DNA from: Pseudobutyrivibrio ruminis
GTDB taxonomy: Bacteria > Bacillota > Clostridia > Lachnospirales > Lachnospiraceae
DNA: 39,879 bases
NCBI RefSeq assembly: GCF_015057245.1
Contig: NZ_SVET01000024.1
Coordinates: 1-39,879 of the forward strand
Reading direction: 5' to 3'
The notes beneath the pieces are model-generated. The model searched no databases and had not been told where the DNA came from. It saw only the letters and a list, made by a program, of their open reading frames with translations. Both the position numbers and the translations under genes were made by a program. Positions 32,987 through 39,879 of this stretch are shown here, in pieces. Numbering within the stretch: the stretch's first letter is position 1; each line of letters begins with the position of its first letter.

Positions 32987-34489
32987 TCATAATGCCTCTA
33001 TTTTTGCAAACTCATCAATAATGTGTCTAGCCAACACTCCTCTTACTCCATGCATCTCAGATGCCGCCGTACCAGCTCTTCCATGCAAATAAGTGGCAGC
33101 ACAAACCTCCACTCTTATTAATGGATTAACCTTTTGAGCTATAAGTGATGCTATAGCCCCTGCCAGCACATCGCCTGAACCTGGGGTTGCCAGGCCTTCA
33201 TTACCGCTATTTACAAAATTGACTATCTCACCGTCTGTTATGACCGTAGTAAAATTCTTAAGCACAATTATGCAACCATATCCTACCGCAAAGTCGTTAG
33301 CTACCCTCTCAATATTGTAGTTAATGTCAGCCACTTTAATACCAGTCAAACGCTCCATCTCTTTTAAATGTGGAGTAATAACAACTGGTACTCTTGCTGA
33401 AGCGGCCTTTAGTAGCTCTTTCATATCGTCTTCAGCCAATAGGTTTATTCCATCTGCATCAATTACCAATGGCACTTTAACGTCAGATAATACCTGCTTA
33501 AGAATGCTTTTTGACATATCCGTCGTTCCAAAGCCCGGTCCAATCAATATTGTTGAAGCCCACTCCATTTCCTTAGCCAGACTTTTTTCATTGTATTCAT
33601 CATATCCTGTATACATTGCCTCAGGTAAATTTTGCTGAATGCTTGCAATATTATTTTTATGAGTGTATATTTTCACCAGCCCTGTACCTGTTGCAAGCGC
33701 CGATTTTGCCGAAAGATAGCAAGCCCCGTATATGCTTTCACTTCCTGCAATGACAAGAAGCTTTCCGCAGCTACCTTTATTTGCATCTACAGCCCGTGGC
33801 TTTACAAATTTAAAAATATCATCATCTATTAGAGTTGCATATTGATCCGTTACATTTTCTAGATAAATTCCAACATCTACAACTACTATTTTTCCTGCAA
33901 CGGCTTTACAATCGCCTAACAATAGTCCCTTTTTCATATATGCAAAGGTTACTGTCGTATCTGCTTTGACACCGTTTTCACCTAAAAGTTTTCCACTGTC
34001 AGTATCGTACCCTGAAGGAATATCCACAGCTAAAACTTTATTTGCACATTGGTTAATTATTTGCGCCGCATAATCAAACTCGCCTGACAAGCCTCGTGAC
34101 AGACCTATACCAAACATGGCATCTATTGTTAAATCTGCCCGTTCTATGGATTCCTCGATTAGCTTATTGTGAATTGTCATACCATAGCTTTCCGCTATTT
34201 TTATCTCCTGTTTTAACTGCTCCGAAAACTTTTCAGAGTTTCCCAACACCATGCAGTCTACCATTTTGCCCTTTATTTTTAATAGCCTAGCAATAGCTAC
34301 ACCATCACCACCATTGTTACCAGGACCACAAACCACCGAAAAACTATTGGCATTCCCATATTCTTTTTCTATAGTTTCAACTACTTTAAGAGCCGCTCTT
34401 TCCATTAAAACCAAAGATGGTATTTCATGCTTTTCAATTGTTCTATTGTCGCACTCCTGCATCTGTTTTGCCGATAATAATTCTGTCAT
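32987..34489 (-). CDS. nnr: bifunctional NAD(P)HX epimerase and ADP-dependent NAD(P)HX dehydratase
   Basis: The 500-residue fusion repairs hydrated NAD(P)H. The N-terminal YjeF_N epimerase domain has VVCGPGNNGGDGVAIARLLK (about residues 52-71). The C-terminal dehydratase domain, from about residue 220, has ILIGPGFGT and the GSGDVLAGAIASL motif of the ribokinase-like fold. The ATG at 34489 has GGGGGA upstream; an upstream in-frame ATG nine codons earlier lacks a better site. It may be co-transcribed with the GGDEF gene downstream. Confidence 0.95.
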   Translation of the reverse strand: MTELLSAKQMQECDNRTIEKHEIPSLVLMERAALKVVETIEKEYGNANSFSVVCGPGNNGGDGVAIARLLKIKGKMVDCMVLGNSEKFSEQLKQEIKIAESYGMTIHNKLIEESIERADLTIDAMFGIGLSRGLSGEFDYAAQIINQCANKVLAVDIPSGYDTDSGKLLGENGVKADTTVTFAYMKKGLLLGDCKAVAGKIVVVDVGIYLENVTDQYATLIDDDIFKFVKPRAVDANKGSCGKLLVIAGSESIYGACYLSAKSALATGTGLVKIYTHKNNIASIQQNLPEAMYTGYDEYNEKSLAKEMEWASTILIGPGFGTTDMSKSILKQVLSDVKVPLVIDADGINLLAEDDMKELLKAASARVPVVITPHLKEMERLTGIKVADINYNIERVANDFAVGYGCIIVLKNFTTVITDGEIVNFVNSGNEGLATPGSGDVLAGAIASLIAQKVNPLIRVEVCAATYLHGRAGTAASEMHGVRGVLARHIIDEFAKIEAL

Positions 34490-34624
34490 GTTATCCCCCA
34501 ATAATAATGCGTTCATTTGGATAGTTAACTCAAAAATCTAACAACAGTATACTACATTGCTTAAAATCTATGTTGATTTTGGAACCAGTTTATAGCTCTT
34601 TATCAAATTTTATAAAGTGTTCGA

Positions 34625-34652
34625 TTGACACGAATACATGTTCGGATATAAC
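34625..34652 (+). promoter_or_regulatory. promoter of the Y-family polymerase gene
   Basis: Plus strand: perfect -35 TTGACA (34625-34630), 16-nt spacer and -10 TATAAC (34647-34652). The spacer is largely occupied by the LexA-like site. Confidence 0.65.
34631..34644 (+). promoter_or_regulatory. LexA-like (SOS) operator
   Basis: The sequence CGAATACATGTTCG is one base from the Gram-positive LexA consensus form CGAACNNNNGTTCG (the left half reads GAAT). It sits in the promoter spacer, ideally placed to block RNA polymerase. This predicts DNA-damage induction of the polymerase and YolD-like genes. Confidence 0.7.
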
Positions 34653-34688
34653 ATATAAGATGCATTATTACGAAAGGAGGTCAGCCAT

Positions 34689-36278
34689 ATGGAAAAGAAC
34701 CGTGCTTTTATTGCCATCGATTTAAAATCCTTTTATGCTTCTTGCGAGCTCACGGATAGAGGTTTGGATCCACTTACAACTAATCTGGTTGTGGCTGATG
34801 CTTCCCGTACTGAAAAAACAATCTGCCTCGCTGTTAGTCCTTCTCTGAAGGCCTATGGCATTCCCGGCAGAGCGCGTTTATTTGAAGTAATACAACGCGT
34901 TAAAGAAGTTAATGCCGAGCGTTTTAATCGAGCCCTTGCATTAGGATTACTCCCAAAGAATCCAGAAACCGGAGAATACCACTTTACTGGTTCCTCTTCC
35001 AATGCAGATGAGCTAGAAAAAGACCCTTCTCTAGAACTTGCTTATATTGCAGCTCCCCCTAGAATGAAACGATATGAAGAAATATCCACTTATATTTTTT
35101 CTATTTATCTTCGTTATGTTTCAGATGATGATATTCATGTTTATTCCATTGATGAGTGTTTTATAGATGTCACTGGATATTTGAATACCTATTCTTGTAC
35201 TGCTCACGAGCTTGCAATGCGTATGATTCGCGATGTTCTTAAAGAGACAGGCATCACTGCGACAGCAGGCATCGGAACCAATATGTACCTTGCAAAAATT
35301 GCAATGGATATTGTAGCAAAACACGTTCCTGCCGATGAACAGGGCGTTCGAATCGCTGAATTAAACGAAAAAACATATCGTGAGCTCCTCTGGTGCCATC
35401 AGCCTATTACAGATTTTTGGCGAGTTGGAGGTGGAATAGCCAGACGCCTTGCAAAGCTTGGAATTTTCACAATGGGCGATATCGCTCGTACTAGCGTGTA
35501 TAGCGAAGATGTTCTATATAAAGCTTTAGGTATAAATGCAGAACTTTTAATTGACCATGCTTGGGGCTGGGAGCCCACAGAAATAGCTACCATCAAAAGA
35601 TATAGGCCACAAACAAACAGTCTTTCCAGTGGTCAAGTTCTTATGGAGCCTTACACTACTGACAAAGCTAGACTCATAGTCAAAGAAATGACAGAGCTTT
35701 TGGTTCTTGATTTAGTTAGAAAGGATTTGGTCACCAAAAAAATCGAATTAACCATCGGATATGATAGAACAAGCTTAGAAGTTGAAAAAGAAGGTTCAAG
35801 TATAGGACGATCTACTTTTAAAATAGCTGGCACAAATAAATACTATACCGGAAAAGTTTCTGTTGACCACTTTGGTCGCCCCATCCCTTATCATGCTCAT
35901 GGAACAGGCAACTTAGACCGTTGGACCAGCTCCACTCAAAGAATTATGGAGGTAATGGTTGAGCTATACGATCGTATTGTCGATTCTGACCTATTAGTTC
36001 GCAGAATCAATGTTGTAGCATGTGATTTGATTCCAATTAATAAAATACCTAATGACGAGCCGTACCAAATGGATCTTTTCACTGACTATAATGCTTTGGA
36101 AAAGGAAAAAGAAGCAGCTGATAAAGCTGATGAAAAAGAACGTAAGCTTCAAAAAGCCACCCTGGCAATGCATGATAAATTTGGAAAAAATTCTGTACTA
36201 AAAGGTATAAATCTTCAAGATGGTGCCATGACTATGAAGCGCAATAAACAAGTTGGTGGCCATTCTTCTGGTGAATAA
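34689..36278 (+). CDS. Y-family translesion DNA polymerase (DinB/UmuC superfamily)
   Basis: The 529-residue product has the catalytic motifs AIDLKSFYASCE with D11 near the start and YSIDECF with D155 and E156, plus a thumb, little-finger region and helix-hairpin-helix region with IFTMGDIARTS. A YQMDLF segment contains QMDLF (residues 460-464), a good match to the sliding-clamp binding motif QL[SD]LF. The C-terminal tail (about 470-529) is charged and probably disordered. The length and the RNKQVGGHSSGE end match the Firmicute group usually annotated DNA polymerase Y family. The start follows AAGGAGGT. It is almost certainly SOS-regulated. Confidence 0.93.
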   Translation: MEKNRAFIAIDLKSFYASCELTDRGLDPLTTNLVVADASRTEKTICLAVSPSLKAYGIPGRARLFEVIQRVKEVNAERFNRALALGLLPKNPETGEYHFTGSSSNADELEKDPSLELAYIAAPPRMKRYEEISTYIFSIYLRYVSDDDIHVYSIDECFIDVTGYLNTYSCTAHELAMRMIRDVLKETGITATAGIGTNMYLAKIAMDIVAKHVPADEQGVRIAELNEKTYRELLWCHQPITDFWRVGGGIARRLAKLGIFTMGDIARTSVYSEDVLYKALGINAELLIDHAWGWEPTEIATIKRYRPQTNSLSSGQVLMEPYTTDKARLIVKEMTELLVLDLVRKDLVTKKIELTIGYDRTSLEVEKEGSSIGRSTFKIAGTNKYYTGKVSVDHFGRPIPYHAHGTGNLDRWTSSTQRIMEVMVELYDRIVDSDLLVRRINVVACDLIPINKIPNDEPYQMDLFTDYNALEKEKEAADKADEKERKLQKATLAMHDKFGKNSVLKGINLQDGAMTMKRNKQVGGHSSGE

Positions 36279-36291
36279 AAGGAGTAAAGCT

Positions 36292-36486
36292 TTGGCAAAT
36301 AGATATAGAGAAAACGAACCCGACCCACGAATTGTATACAAAGATATAATCGATATGCCTCATCATCAATCTCTCACTCATCCACATATGAGCTTGTATG
36401 ATCGTGCTGCTCAATTTGCACCCTTTGCAGCTCTTACCGGTTACGAAGATATGATTAACGAAGAGGCCCAAAAATCTCATGAATAA
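36292..36486 (+). CDS. YolD-like small protein next to the Y-family polymerase
   Basis: This 64-residue protein has the block HPHMSLYDRAAQFAPFAALT (about residues 28-47), typical of the small YolD-like proteins that accompany Y-family polymerases in Clostridia. The TTG start at 36292 has GGAG about 8 nt upstream, 13 nt after the polymerase stop. An in-frame ATG further up lies within the polymerase gene and is not used. Family members are thought to partner the polymerase in mutagenesis; I know of no proven mechanism. Confidence 0.8.
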   Translation: MANRYRENEPDPRIVYKDIIDMPHHQSLTHPHMSLYDRAAQFAPFAALTGYEDMINEEAQKSHE

Positions 36487-36516
36487 AAACGCTGGAGCTT
36501 ATTTGCTCCAGCGTTT
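36487..36516. terminator. bidirectional terminator between the YolD-like gene and rubrerythrin
   Basis: The arms AAACGCTGGAGC and GCTCCAGCGTTT with a 6-nt loop are followed by TATTATTTATT. It serves the converging plus- and minus-strand genes. Confidence 0.85.
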
Positions 36517-36524
36517 ATTATTTA

Positions 36525-37067
36525 TTAATAATTCTCTGCTCTTACTTCAAAATATGCCTTTGGATGATTGCATACTGGACAAACATCAGGCGCTTCTACT
36601 CCAACAACTATATGTCCACAATTGCGGCATTCCCACATTGTTACACCACTCTTTTTGAAGACCTCCATAGCTTCCACGTTATTCAAAAGCTTACGGTATC
36701 TTTCCTCATGCTCCTTTTCAATAGCCCCCACACCTCTAAACTGTGCTGCAAGCTCTGGGAATCCCTCTTCCTCGGCTTCTCTAGCCATTCTGTCATACAT
36801 ATCTGTCCATTCAGCATTTTCGCCTTCTGCAGCATGTAAAAGATTGGCTGGTGTATCTCCTATTTCACCAAGAGCTTTAAACCAAAGTTTTGCATGCTCC
36901 TTCTCATTATCAGCTGTCTTTAAGAATAACGCTGCAATCTGCTCATAACCAGCTTTCTTAGCAACTGATGCAAAATATGTATATTTGTTTCTTGCCATTG
37001 ATTCGCCAGCGAAAGCTTCCCACAAGTTTTTCTCTGTTTTTGTACCTGCATATTTATTTTCTGCCAT
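36525..37067 (-). CDS. rbr: rubrerythrin
   Basis: The 180-residue protein has the rubrerythrin diiron domain: ESMARNKYTYFA, ADNEKEHAKLW and AIEKEHEERY provide the Glu and His ligands. A C-terminal rubredoxin-type iron domain has CRNCGH and CPVCNHPKAYF. In strict anaerobes it reduces hydrogen peroxide with electrons from NAD(P)H-linked partners, so it is an oxidative-stress protein. The ATG has GGAGG upstream. Confidence 0.96.
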   Translation of the reverse strand: MAENKYAGTKTEKNLWEAFAGESMARNKYTYFASVAKKAGYEQIAALFLKTADNEKEHAKLWFKALGEIGDTPANLLHAAEGENAEWTDMYDRMAREAEEEGFPELAAQFRGVGAIEKEHEERYRKLLNNVEAMEVFKKSGVTMWECRNCGHIVVGVEAPDVCPVCNHPKAYFEVRAENY

Positions 37068-37165
37068 TAGAACTCCTCCTTATACTTTAATAGTACCCTT
37101 AGGAAGATTGTAACATATCTAATGTTTATGTTGTGTAAAATTAATTAGTGCAATTTAGTGCATTT

Positions 37166-37468
37166 TTAATATGCATACTCAACATGTGTTGTAACCTCAA
37201 CAAATGGGACTACCGTCTCCTTCATAGCAGCACTCCACATTTCATTATTTTCTCTTTGCTTCAATGATGATTCATCTTCAAATTCTGCCACCATAATAAC
37301 ATCACCATTAGATGAACTCATGCATTCACTATGTACCTCAATTCTATTGAGTCCTGGAACCTGTCCATTTAACTCTTCGAATCTCGTTTTAATATTGCCT
37401 TTAATAGCACTAAGGTTTGGGCCAAAACATTTATCCTGCAATGTCCAAATTACTACCTGTTTTAACAT
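37166..37468 (-). CDS. Dabb-family (stress-responsive alpha/beta barrel) protein
   Basis: The 100-residue protein matches the small dimeric Dabb fold: it starts MLKQVVIWTLQDK, has GLNRIEVHSECMSSSNGDVIMVAEF in the middle and ends with a beta strand VEVTTHVEYAY. Members are small and mostly of unknown function, some stress-induced. GAAAGAGA precedes the ATG. It lies 98 nt upstream of rubrerythrin on the same strand. Confidence 0.85.
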   Translation of the reverse strand: MLKQVVIWTLQDKCFGPNLSAIKGNIKTRFEELNGQVPGLNRIEVHSECMSSSNGDVIMVAEFEDESSLKQRENNEMWSAAMKETVVPFVEVTTHVEYAY

Positions 37469-37570
37469 TCTCTTTCTCTCTCTAACATTATATCTTTTGA
37501 GTAAAAAACAAACTCGAAGCCTATTATAGCGCTTTTACTCCAAAATTCAAAATAAAATAAGGATTGTATT

Positions 37571-37600
37571 TTGACTATAAGCATTTTTATTTAATATTAA
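37571..37600 (+). promoter_or_regulatory. candidate promoter upstream of the small membrane protein pair
   Basis: Plus strand: -35 TTGACT (37571-37576), 18-nt spacer, -10 TATTAA (37595-37600). A terminator-like hairpin follows at 37606-37632. Two other TATAAT boxes at 37669 and 37692 lack clear -35 partners. Confidence 0.4.
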
Positions 37601-37605
37601 ATATA

Positions 37606-37643
37606 GCAGGTATTCCCTATTGGAATATCTGCCATATTTTTTT
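37606..37643 (+). terminator. leader hairpin followed by T-run before the membrane protein pair
   Basis: The arms GCAGGTATTCC and GGAATATCTGC pair with one G-U pair, followed within a few bases by seven T. No plus-strand gene ends here, so it would be an early terminator in the leader, or the end of a very short RNA, rather than an ordinary gene terminator. Confidence 0.5.
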
Positions 37644-37751
37644 GAATATACAAATTATAGAAATTTCCTATAATAGTTGTATTTTCGCTGTTATAATTAT
37701 TTGAGATTCATTACAAAATTGAATCAATCAATATATTTAAGGAGGGGAATT

Positions 37752-38129
37752 ATGGCTTGCTTTACTGTTCCAGCTGGAGAAGCTATCGTAACAACAATCA
37801 TTAAGAAAAAAATGGAAAAACAAGGTACTGAAAAACATGAAGAAAACACTTCAGTTCCTATGACAAGAAAGTTAAAATGGCTTTCAAATCTTTTATGGGG
37901 AGGCTCTGCTTTACTTGCATTTGAGCATGTATGGCATGGCGAAGTACAACCTTTCTTCCCATTTTTAACAGCAATGTCAAATCCAGAAGATACTCAGGAA
38001 ATGCTACATGAAATTGCTACTGTAGGTGTTTCTATGGCAGTTCTCGTAACAGTTATTTGGATTGGCATGTGCGTTACAGCTGATATGATTGTAAAAAGAC
38101 CTGTTTCTACAATGAAAACAACTAATTAA
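37752..38129 (+). CDS. small membrane protein of unknown function, first of a pair
   Basis: The 125-residue product starts MACFTVPAGEAIVTTIIKKK, with a charged segment at about 18-40, a hydrophobic segment with WGGSALLAFEHVWHGEVQPF (about 49-68) and a second membrane helix EIATVGVSMAVLVTVIWIGM (about 87-106). The ATG at 37752 has AGGAGGGG upstream, so an extension to 37677 is rejected. I recall similar small membrane proteins in anaerobes but know no function. The adjacent gene, 10 nt downstream, encodes another small membrane protein, so they may form a complex. Confidence 0.75.
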   Translation: MACFTVPAGEAIVTTIIKKKMEKQGTEKHEENTSVPMTRKLKWLSNLLWGGSALLAFEHVWHGEVQPFFPFLTAMSNPEDTQEMLHEIATVGVSMAVLVTVIWIGMCVTADMIVKRPVSTMKTTN

Positions 38130-38139
38130 GGGGGATAAT

Positions 38140-38445
38140 ATGACATTACTGATTACAGTTATCGCTGCGGTTATTAGTACAGTATTATGGTATAATCGCA
38201 AAAATAATGATATGCAGCTTCATGTGTTAATGTTTATGTTTTGGGGTGCATCAATAATGTGGTTCGTAGATGCAATCTTTGAATATGTTGAATTACGTGC
38301 CGAGTACTTCACTCCAGCCTTGGAAGATATGATCAATGATACATTCCTCGGTTTTTCTGTTATTGCATTAGCACTTGTTATTTGGATTATCTTTATCTTA
38401 ATTAAAGATCCAAAGGGTGTAATTAAACATTCATTATCAAACTAA
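38140..38445 (+). CDS. small membrane protein of unknown function, second of a pair
   Basis: The 101-residue product has three predicted helices: residues 2-18, 27-46 with a tryptophan-rich MFWGASIMWFVDAIFEYVEL, and 72-92. An acidic loop between the last two (EYFTPALEDMIND) may face one side of the membrane. The upstream gene ends 10 nt before its ATG, with GGGGGATA as ribosome binding site. Role unknown. Confidence 0.75.
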   Translation: MTLLITVIAAVISTVLWYNRKNNDMQLHVLMFMFWGASIMWFVDAIFEYVELRAEYFTPALEDMINDTFLGFSVIALALVIWIIFILIKDPKGVIKHSLSN

Positions 38446-38451
38446 AAGATT

Positions 38452-38480
38452 AAAAGCCTCGTGCTCAGCACGAGGCTTTT
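38452..38480. terminator. bidirectional terminator between the membrane pair and the permease
   Basis: The perfect 13-bp arms AAAAGCCTCGTGC and GCACGAGGCTTTT with a 3-nt loop serve both the plus-strand pair and the minus-strand permease. Confidence 0.92.
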
Positions 38481-38481
38481 C

Positions 38482-39612
38482 TTATACCCAATTTATCATC
38501 ATATATTCAATTAACATGATGATCAAAAAGACGATATTAAATATAGAAAATACTTTTATATACTTTTTACTATCAGCTCCATCAATATAGCTATATTGTT
38601 TAAATGAAATAAGGCTTGCCATTGAGGCAATAAGCGTTCCTAATCCACCTAAATTTGTACCTATAATAAGTTTTGGAATAGCATCAGTAAAACCTGAACA
38701 TAGTATAGCTGCCGGCACATTGCTTATAAACTGACTCAAAACAACTGAAACGACCACTTCATTATTCTTAATCAAATCTTCTAAAAAGGTACTAATAAAA
38801 GATATATTCTTAATGTTACCAATGAAAACAAATAGAAAAACAAAAGTAAACAATAATGAATAATCTGGCTTTCTAAGCACTTTTCTATCAAATATCACAA
38901 CCAACAAAATCACTATTATTAAAGAAACATAATATGGAATTATCCGTGCCACTACTAATAATGATGCTAAAAAGGCAAATATGTATAATCCAATCAATTT
39001 TTTTTCGTATGTCGTTCTGTTATATACCTTTTTTGAATCCCCTGAAACAGATACCGGTGCATCTTTCACAAAGATATATGTACTTAAAACTAAAAGAATT
39101 AATGCACATATACTATAAGGTAACATTATGGAAATAAAGCTTATCAGATTCATGTTTGACAATGAATATAAATATAAATTCTGAGGATTTCCCAAAGGAA
39201 TTAGCATACTTCCAAGATTTGCCGCAATAGTCTCAAGCACGATAACAACAATAAACAAATCTTTTCTATTTGAAATAGATAGCGTAATTATAGAAAAAGG
39301 TACAAATGTTAATAGAGCTACATCATTTGTTATAAACATGCTTGAAAAGAAGCACAATCCTAATAAGATTAGGACTATCCCTCTTATCGAATTCATCTTA
39401 CCAACTAATAATTCACCGATTTGTCTGAATACTGATAGTCGCTGAAAGCCAGCCATTGTTATCATCAAAGATAAAAGAATGCTAAGAGTACGATAATCAA
39501 TATAGTTAAAATAATCCCTACTTGGATGAACAAAAAAACAAGAAACAATAGCTAAAACCAAGGCTACACACAATACAATTTCATTTTTAATAAAATGTTT
39601 TATAGCTTCCAC
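38482..39612 (-). CDS. ArsB/NhaD/SLC13-type anion or ion permease
   Basis: The 376-residue protein has about 10 hydrophobic helices and the ion-transporter-superfamily sites SMFITNDVALLTFVPF (about residues 91-106), MLIPLGNPQNLYLY (about 136-149) and SQFISNVPAAILCSG (about 294-308). These resemble CitM/ArsB/SLC13 transporters for dicarboxylate, arsenite or Na+. The substrate is not readable. No arsR, arsC or citrate genes are adjacent, so I would not call it an arsenic pump. The start is GTG with GGGGA upstream. Confidence 0.85.
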   Translation of the reverse strand: MEAIKHFIKNEIVLCVALVLAIVSCFFVHPSRDYFNYIDYRTLSILLSLMITMAGFQRLSVFRQIGELLVGKMNSIRGIVLILLGLCFFSSMFITNDVALLTFVPFSIITLSISNRKDLFIVVIVLETIAANLGSMLIPLGNPQNLYLYSLSNMNLISFISIMLPYSICALILLVLSTYIFVKDAPVSVSGDSKKVYNRTTYEKKLIGLYIFAFLASLLVVARIIPYYVSLIIVILLVVIFDRKVLRKPDYSLLFTFVFLFVFIGNIKNISFISTFLEDLIKNNEVVVSVVLSQFISNVPAAILCSGFTDAIPKLIIGTNLGGLGTLIASMASLISFKQYSYIDGADSKKYIKVFSIFNIVFLIIMLIEYMMINWV

Positions 39613-39643
39613 AATACAATCCCCACATATAATAAAAAATTAT

Positions 39644-39677
39644 AAAAAAAAATCGCAAGCTATTAAGCATGCGATTT
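39644..39677 (-). terminator. terminator of the rRNA operon after tRNA-Thr
   Basis: In minus-strand sense the arms AAATCGCATGCT and AGCTTGCGATTT pair with one mismatch, followed by seven T. It ends the transcript 8 nt beyond tRNA-Thr. Confidence 0.85.
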
Positions 39678-39685
39678 AAAGTCAA

Positions 39686-39758
39686 AGCCGATGATCGGAC
39701 TCGAACCGATAACCTGCTGATTACAAATCAGCTGCTCTGCCAATTGAGCCACATCGGC
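39686..39758 (-). tRNA. tRNA-Thr (anticodon TGT)
   Basis: The 73-nt sequence folds into a full cloverleaf: acceptor stem GCCGATG/CATCGGC, D-arm with GCTC/GAGC, anticodon stem GCTGA/TCAGC with loop TTTGTAA, and the T-arm GGTTCGAGTCC. The anticodon TGT reads ACA threonine codons. The discriminator is T and CCA is not encoded. It lies about 60 nt beyond the 23S rRNA 3' end and is probably processed from the rRNA transcript. Confidence 0.95.
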
Positions 39759-39819
39759 TTGTTATAAATAACAACCTCAAAACTTCACACAGTATTCCGA
39801 ATCTACATATCTTCTTTTT

Positions 39820-39879
39820 AGAATAAACCTTCGATCTATTAGTATTCATCAGCTGAATGCGTTACCGCACTTACACCTT
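39820..39879 (-). rRNA. rrl: 23S rRNA, 3' end only
   Basis: In minus-strand sense the bases AAGGTGTAAGTGCGGTAACG and then GCATTCAGCTGATGAATACT, AATAGATCG match the conserved last segment of bacterial 23S rRNA (the E. coli end has a similar GGTGTGTAAGCGCAGCG, ending TACTAAT...). The exact 3' end is estimated by comparison with E. coli and may be off by several bases. The gene continues beyond the window. Confidence 0.88.

Noticed and set aside
38482..39612. Arsenite efflux pump (ArsB)
   Set aside because: The fold is shared by many anion and ion permeases and no arsenic-resistance genes are nearby, so the substrate is left open.
1..39879. CRISPR array, insertion sequence, prophage or defence system
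   Set aside because: No repeat-spacer pattern, transposase, integrase or known defence protein is visible, and the base composition appears even throughout.

Overview
The window looks like a piece of a low-GC Gram-positive chromosome. I infer a member of the Lachnospiraceae, close to Butyrivibrio, Pseudobutyrivibrio or Roseburia. The reasons are strong AGGAGG-type ribosome binding sites, the long-insert form of ribosomal protein L17, a zinc-type S14, a KOW-domain gene between map and infA, and a Y-family polymerase followed by a YolD-like gene. No sequence search was possible, so the genus is a guess.

Positions 117-16617 hold the complete S10-spc-alpha ribosomal superoperon on the minus strand: rpsJ, rplC-D-W-B, rpsS, rplV, rpsC, rplP, rpmC, rpsQ, rplN-X-E, rpsN-H, rplF-R, rpsE, rpmD, rplO, secY, adk, map, a KOW gene, infA, rpmJ, rpsM-K-D, rpoA and rplQ. 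A candidate promoter and a leader of about 265 nt lie upstream of rpsJ, and a terminator follows rplQ. Most genes are nearly contiguous, but the rplC-rpsJ, secY-adk, rpmJ-rpsM, rpsD-rpoA and rpoA-rplQ spacers are long. Several of these carry strong RNA hairpins, including terminator-like ones and a tandem pair of near-identical stem-loops.

Positions 17138-29272 start with a plus-strand rRNA-type methyltransferase and a MATE transporter. Then, on the minus strand, come a flotillin, a large protein with a cyclic-nucleotide-binding-like domain, upp and uraA (uracil salvage), a TraX-family membrane protein, a KdsC-like HAD phosphatase, an NhaC-family transporter and dapA. The last two sit behind a lysine riboswitch with its own promoter and terminator, so the transporter is probably a lysine transporter. 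Transcription from dapA runs through the transporter to a terminator whose 3' arm contains the ribosome binding site of the HAD gene.

Positions 29658-38445 are mixed housekeeping and stress genes: a secreted N-acetylmuramoyl-alanine amidase, a voltage-gated-type potassium channel, a membrane diguanylate cyclase with a C-terminal receiver-like domain, the NAD(P)HX repair enzyme, a Y-family polymerase behind a LexA-like site with its YolD-like partner, rubrerythrin, a Dabb-family protein, and a two-gene cassette of small membrane proteins of unknown function.

Positions 38482-39879 hold an ArsB/SLC13-type permease and the end of an rRNA operon on the minus strand: the 3' end of 23S rRNA, then tRNA-Thr(TGT), then a terminator, with no 5S gene between. 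I see no insertion sequence, prophage, CRISPR array or defence island. The most unusual material is regulatory RNA and operator structure rather than a new protein system.
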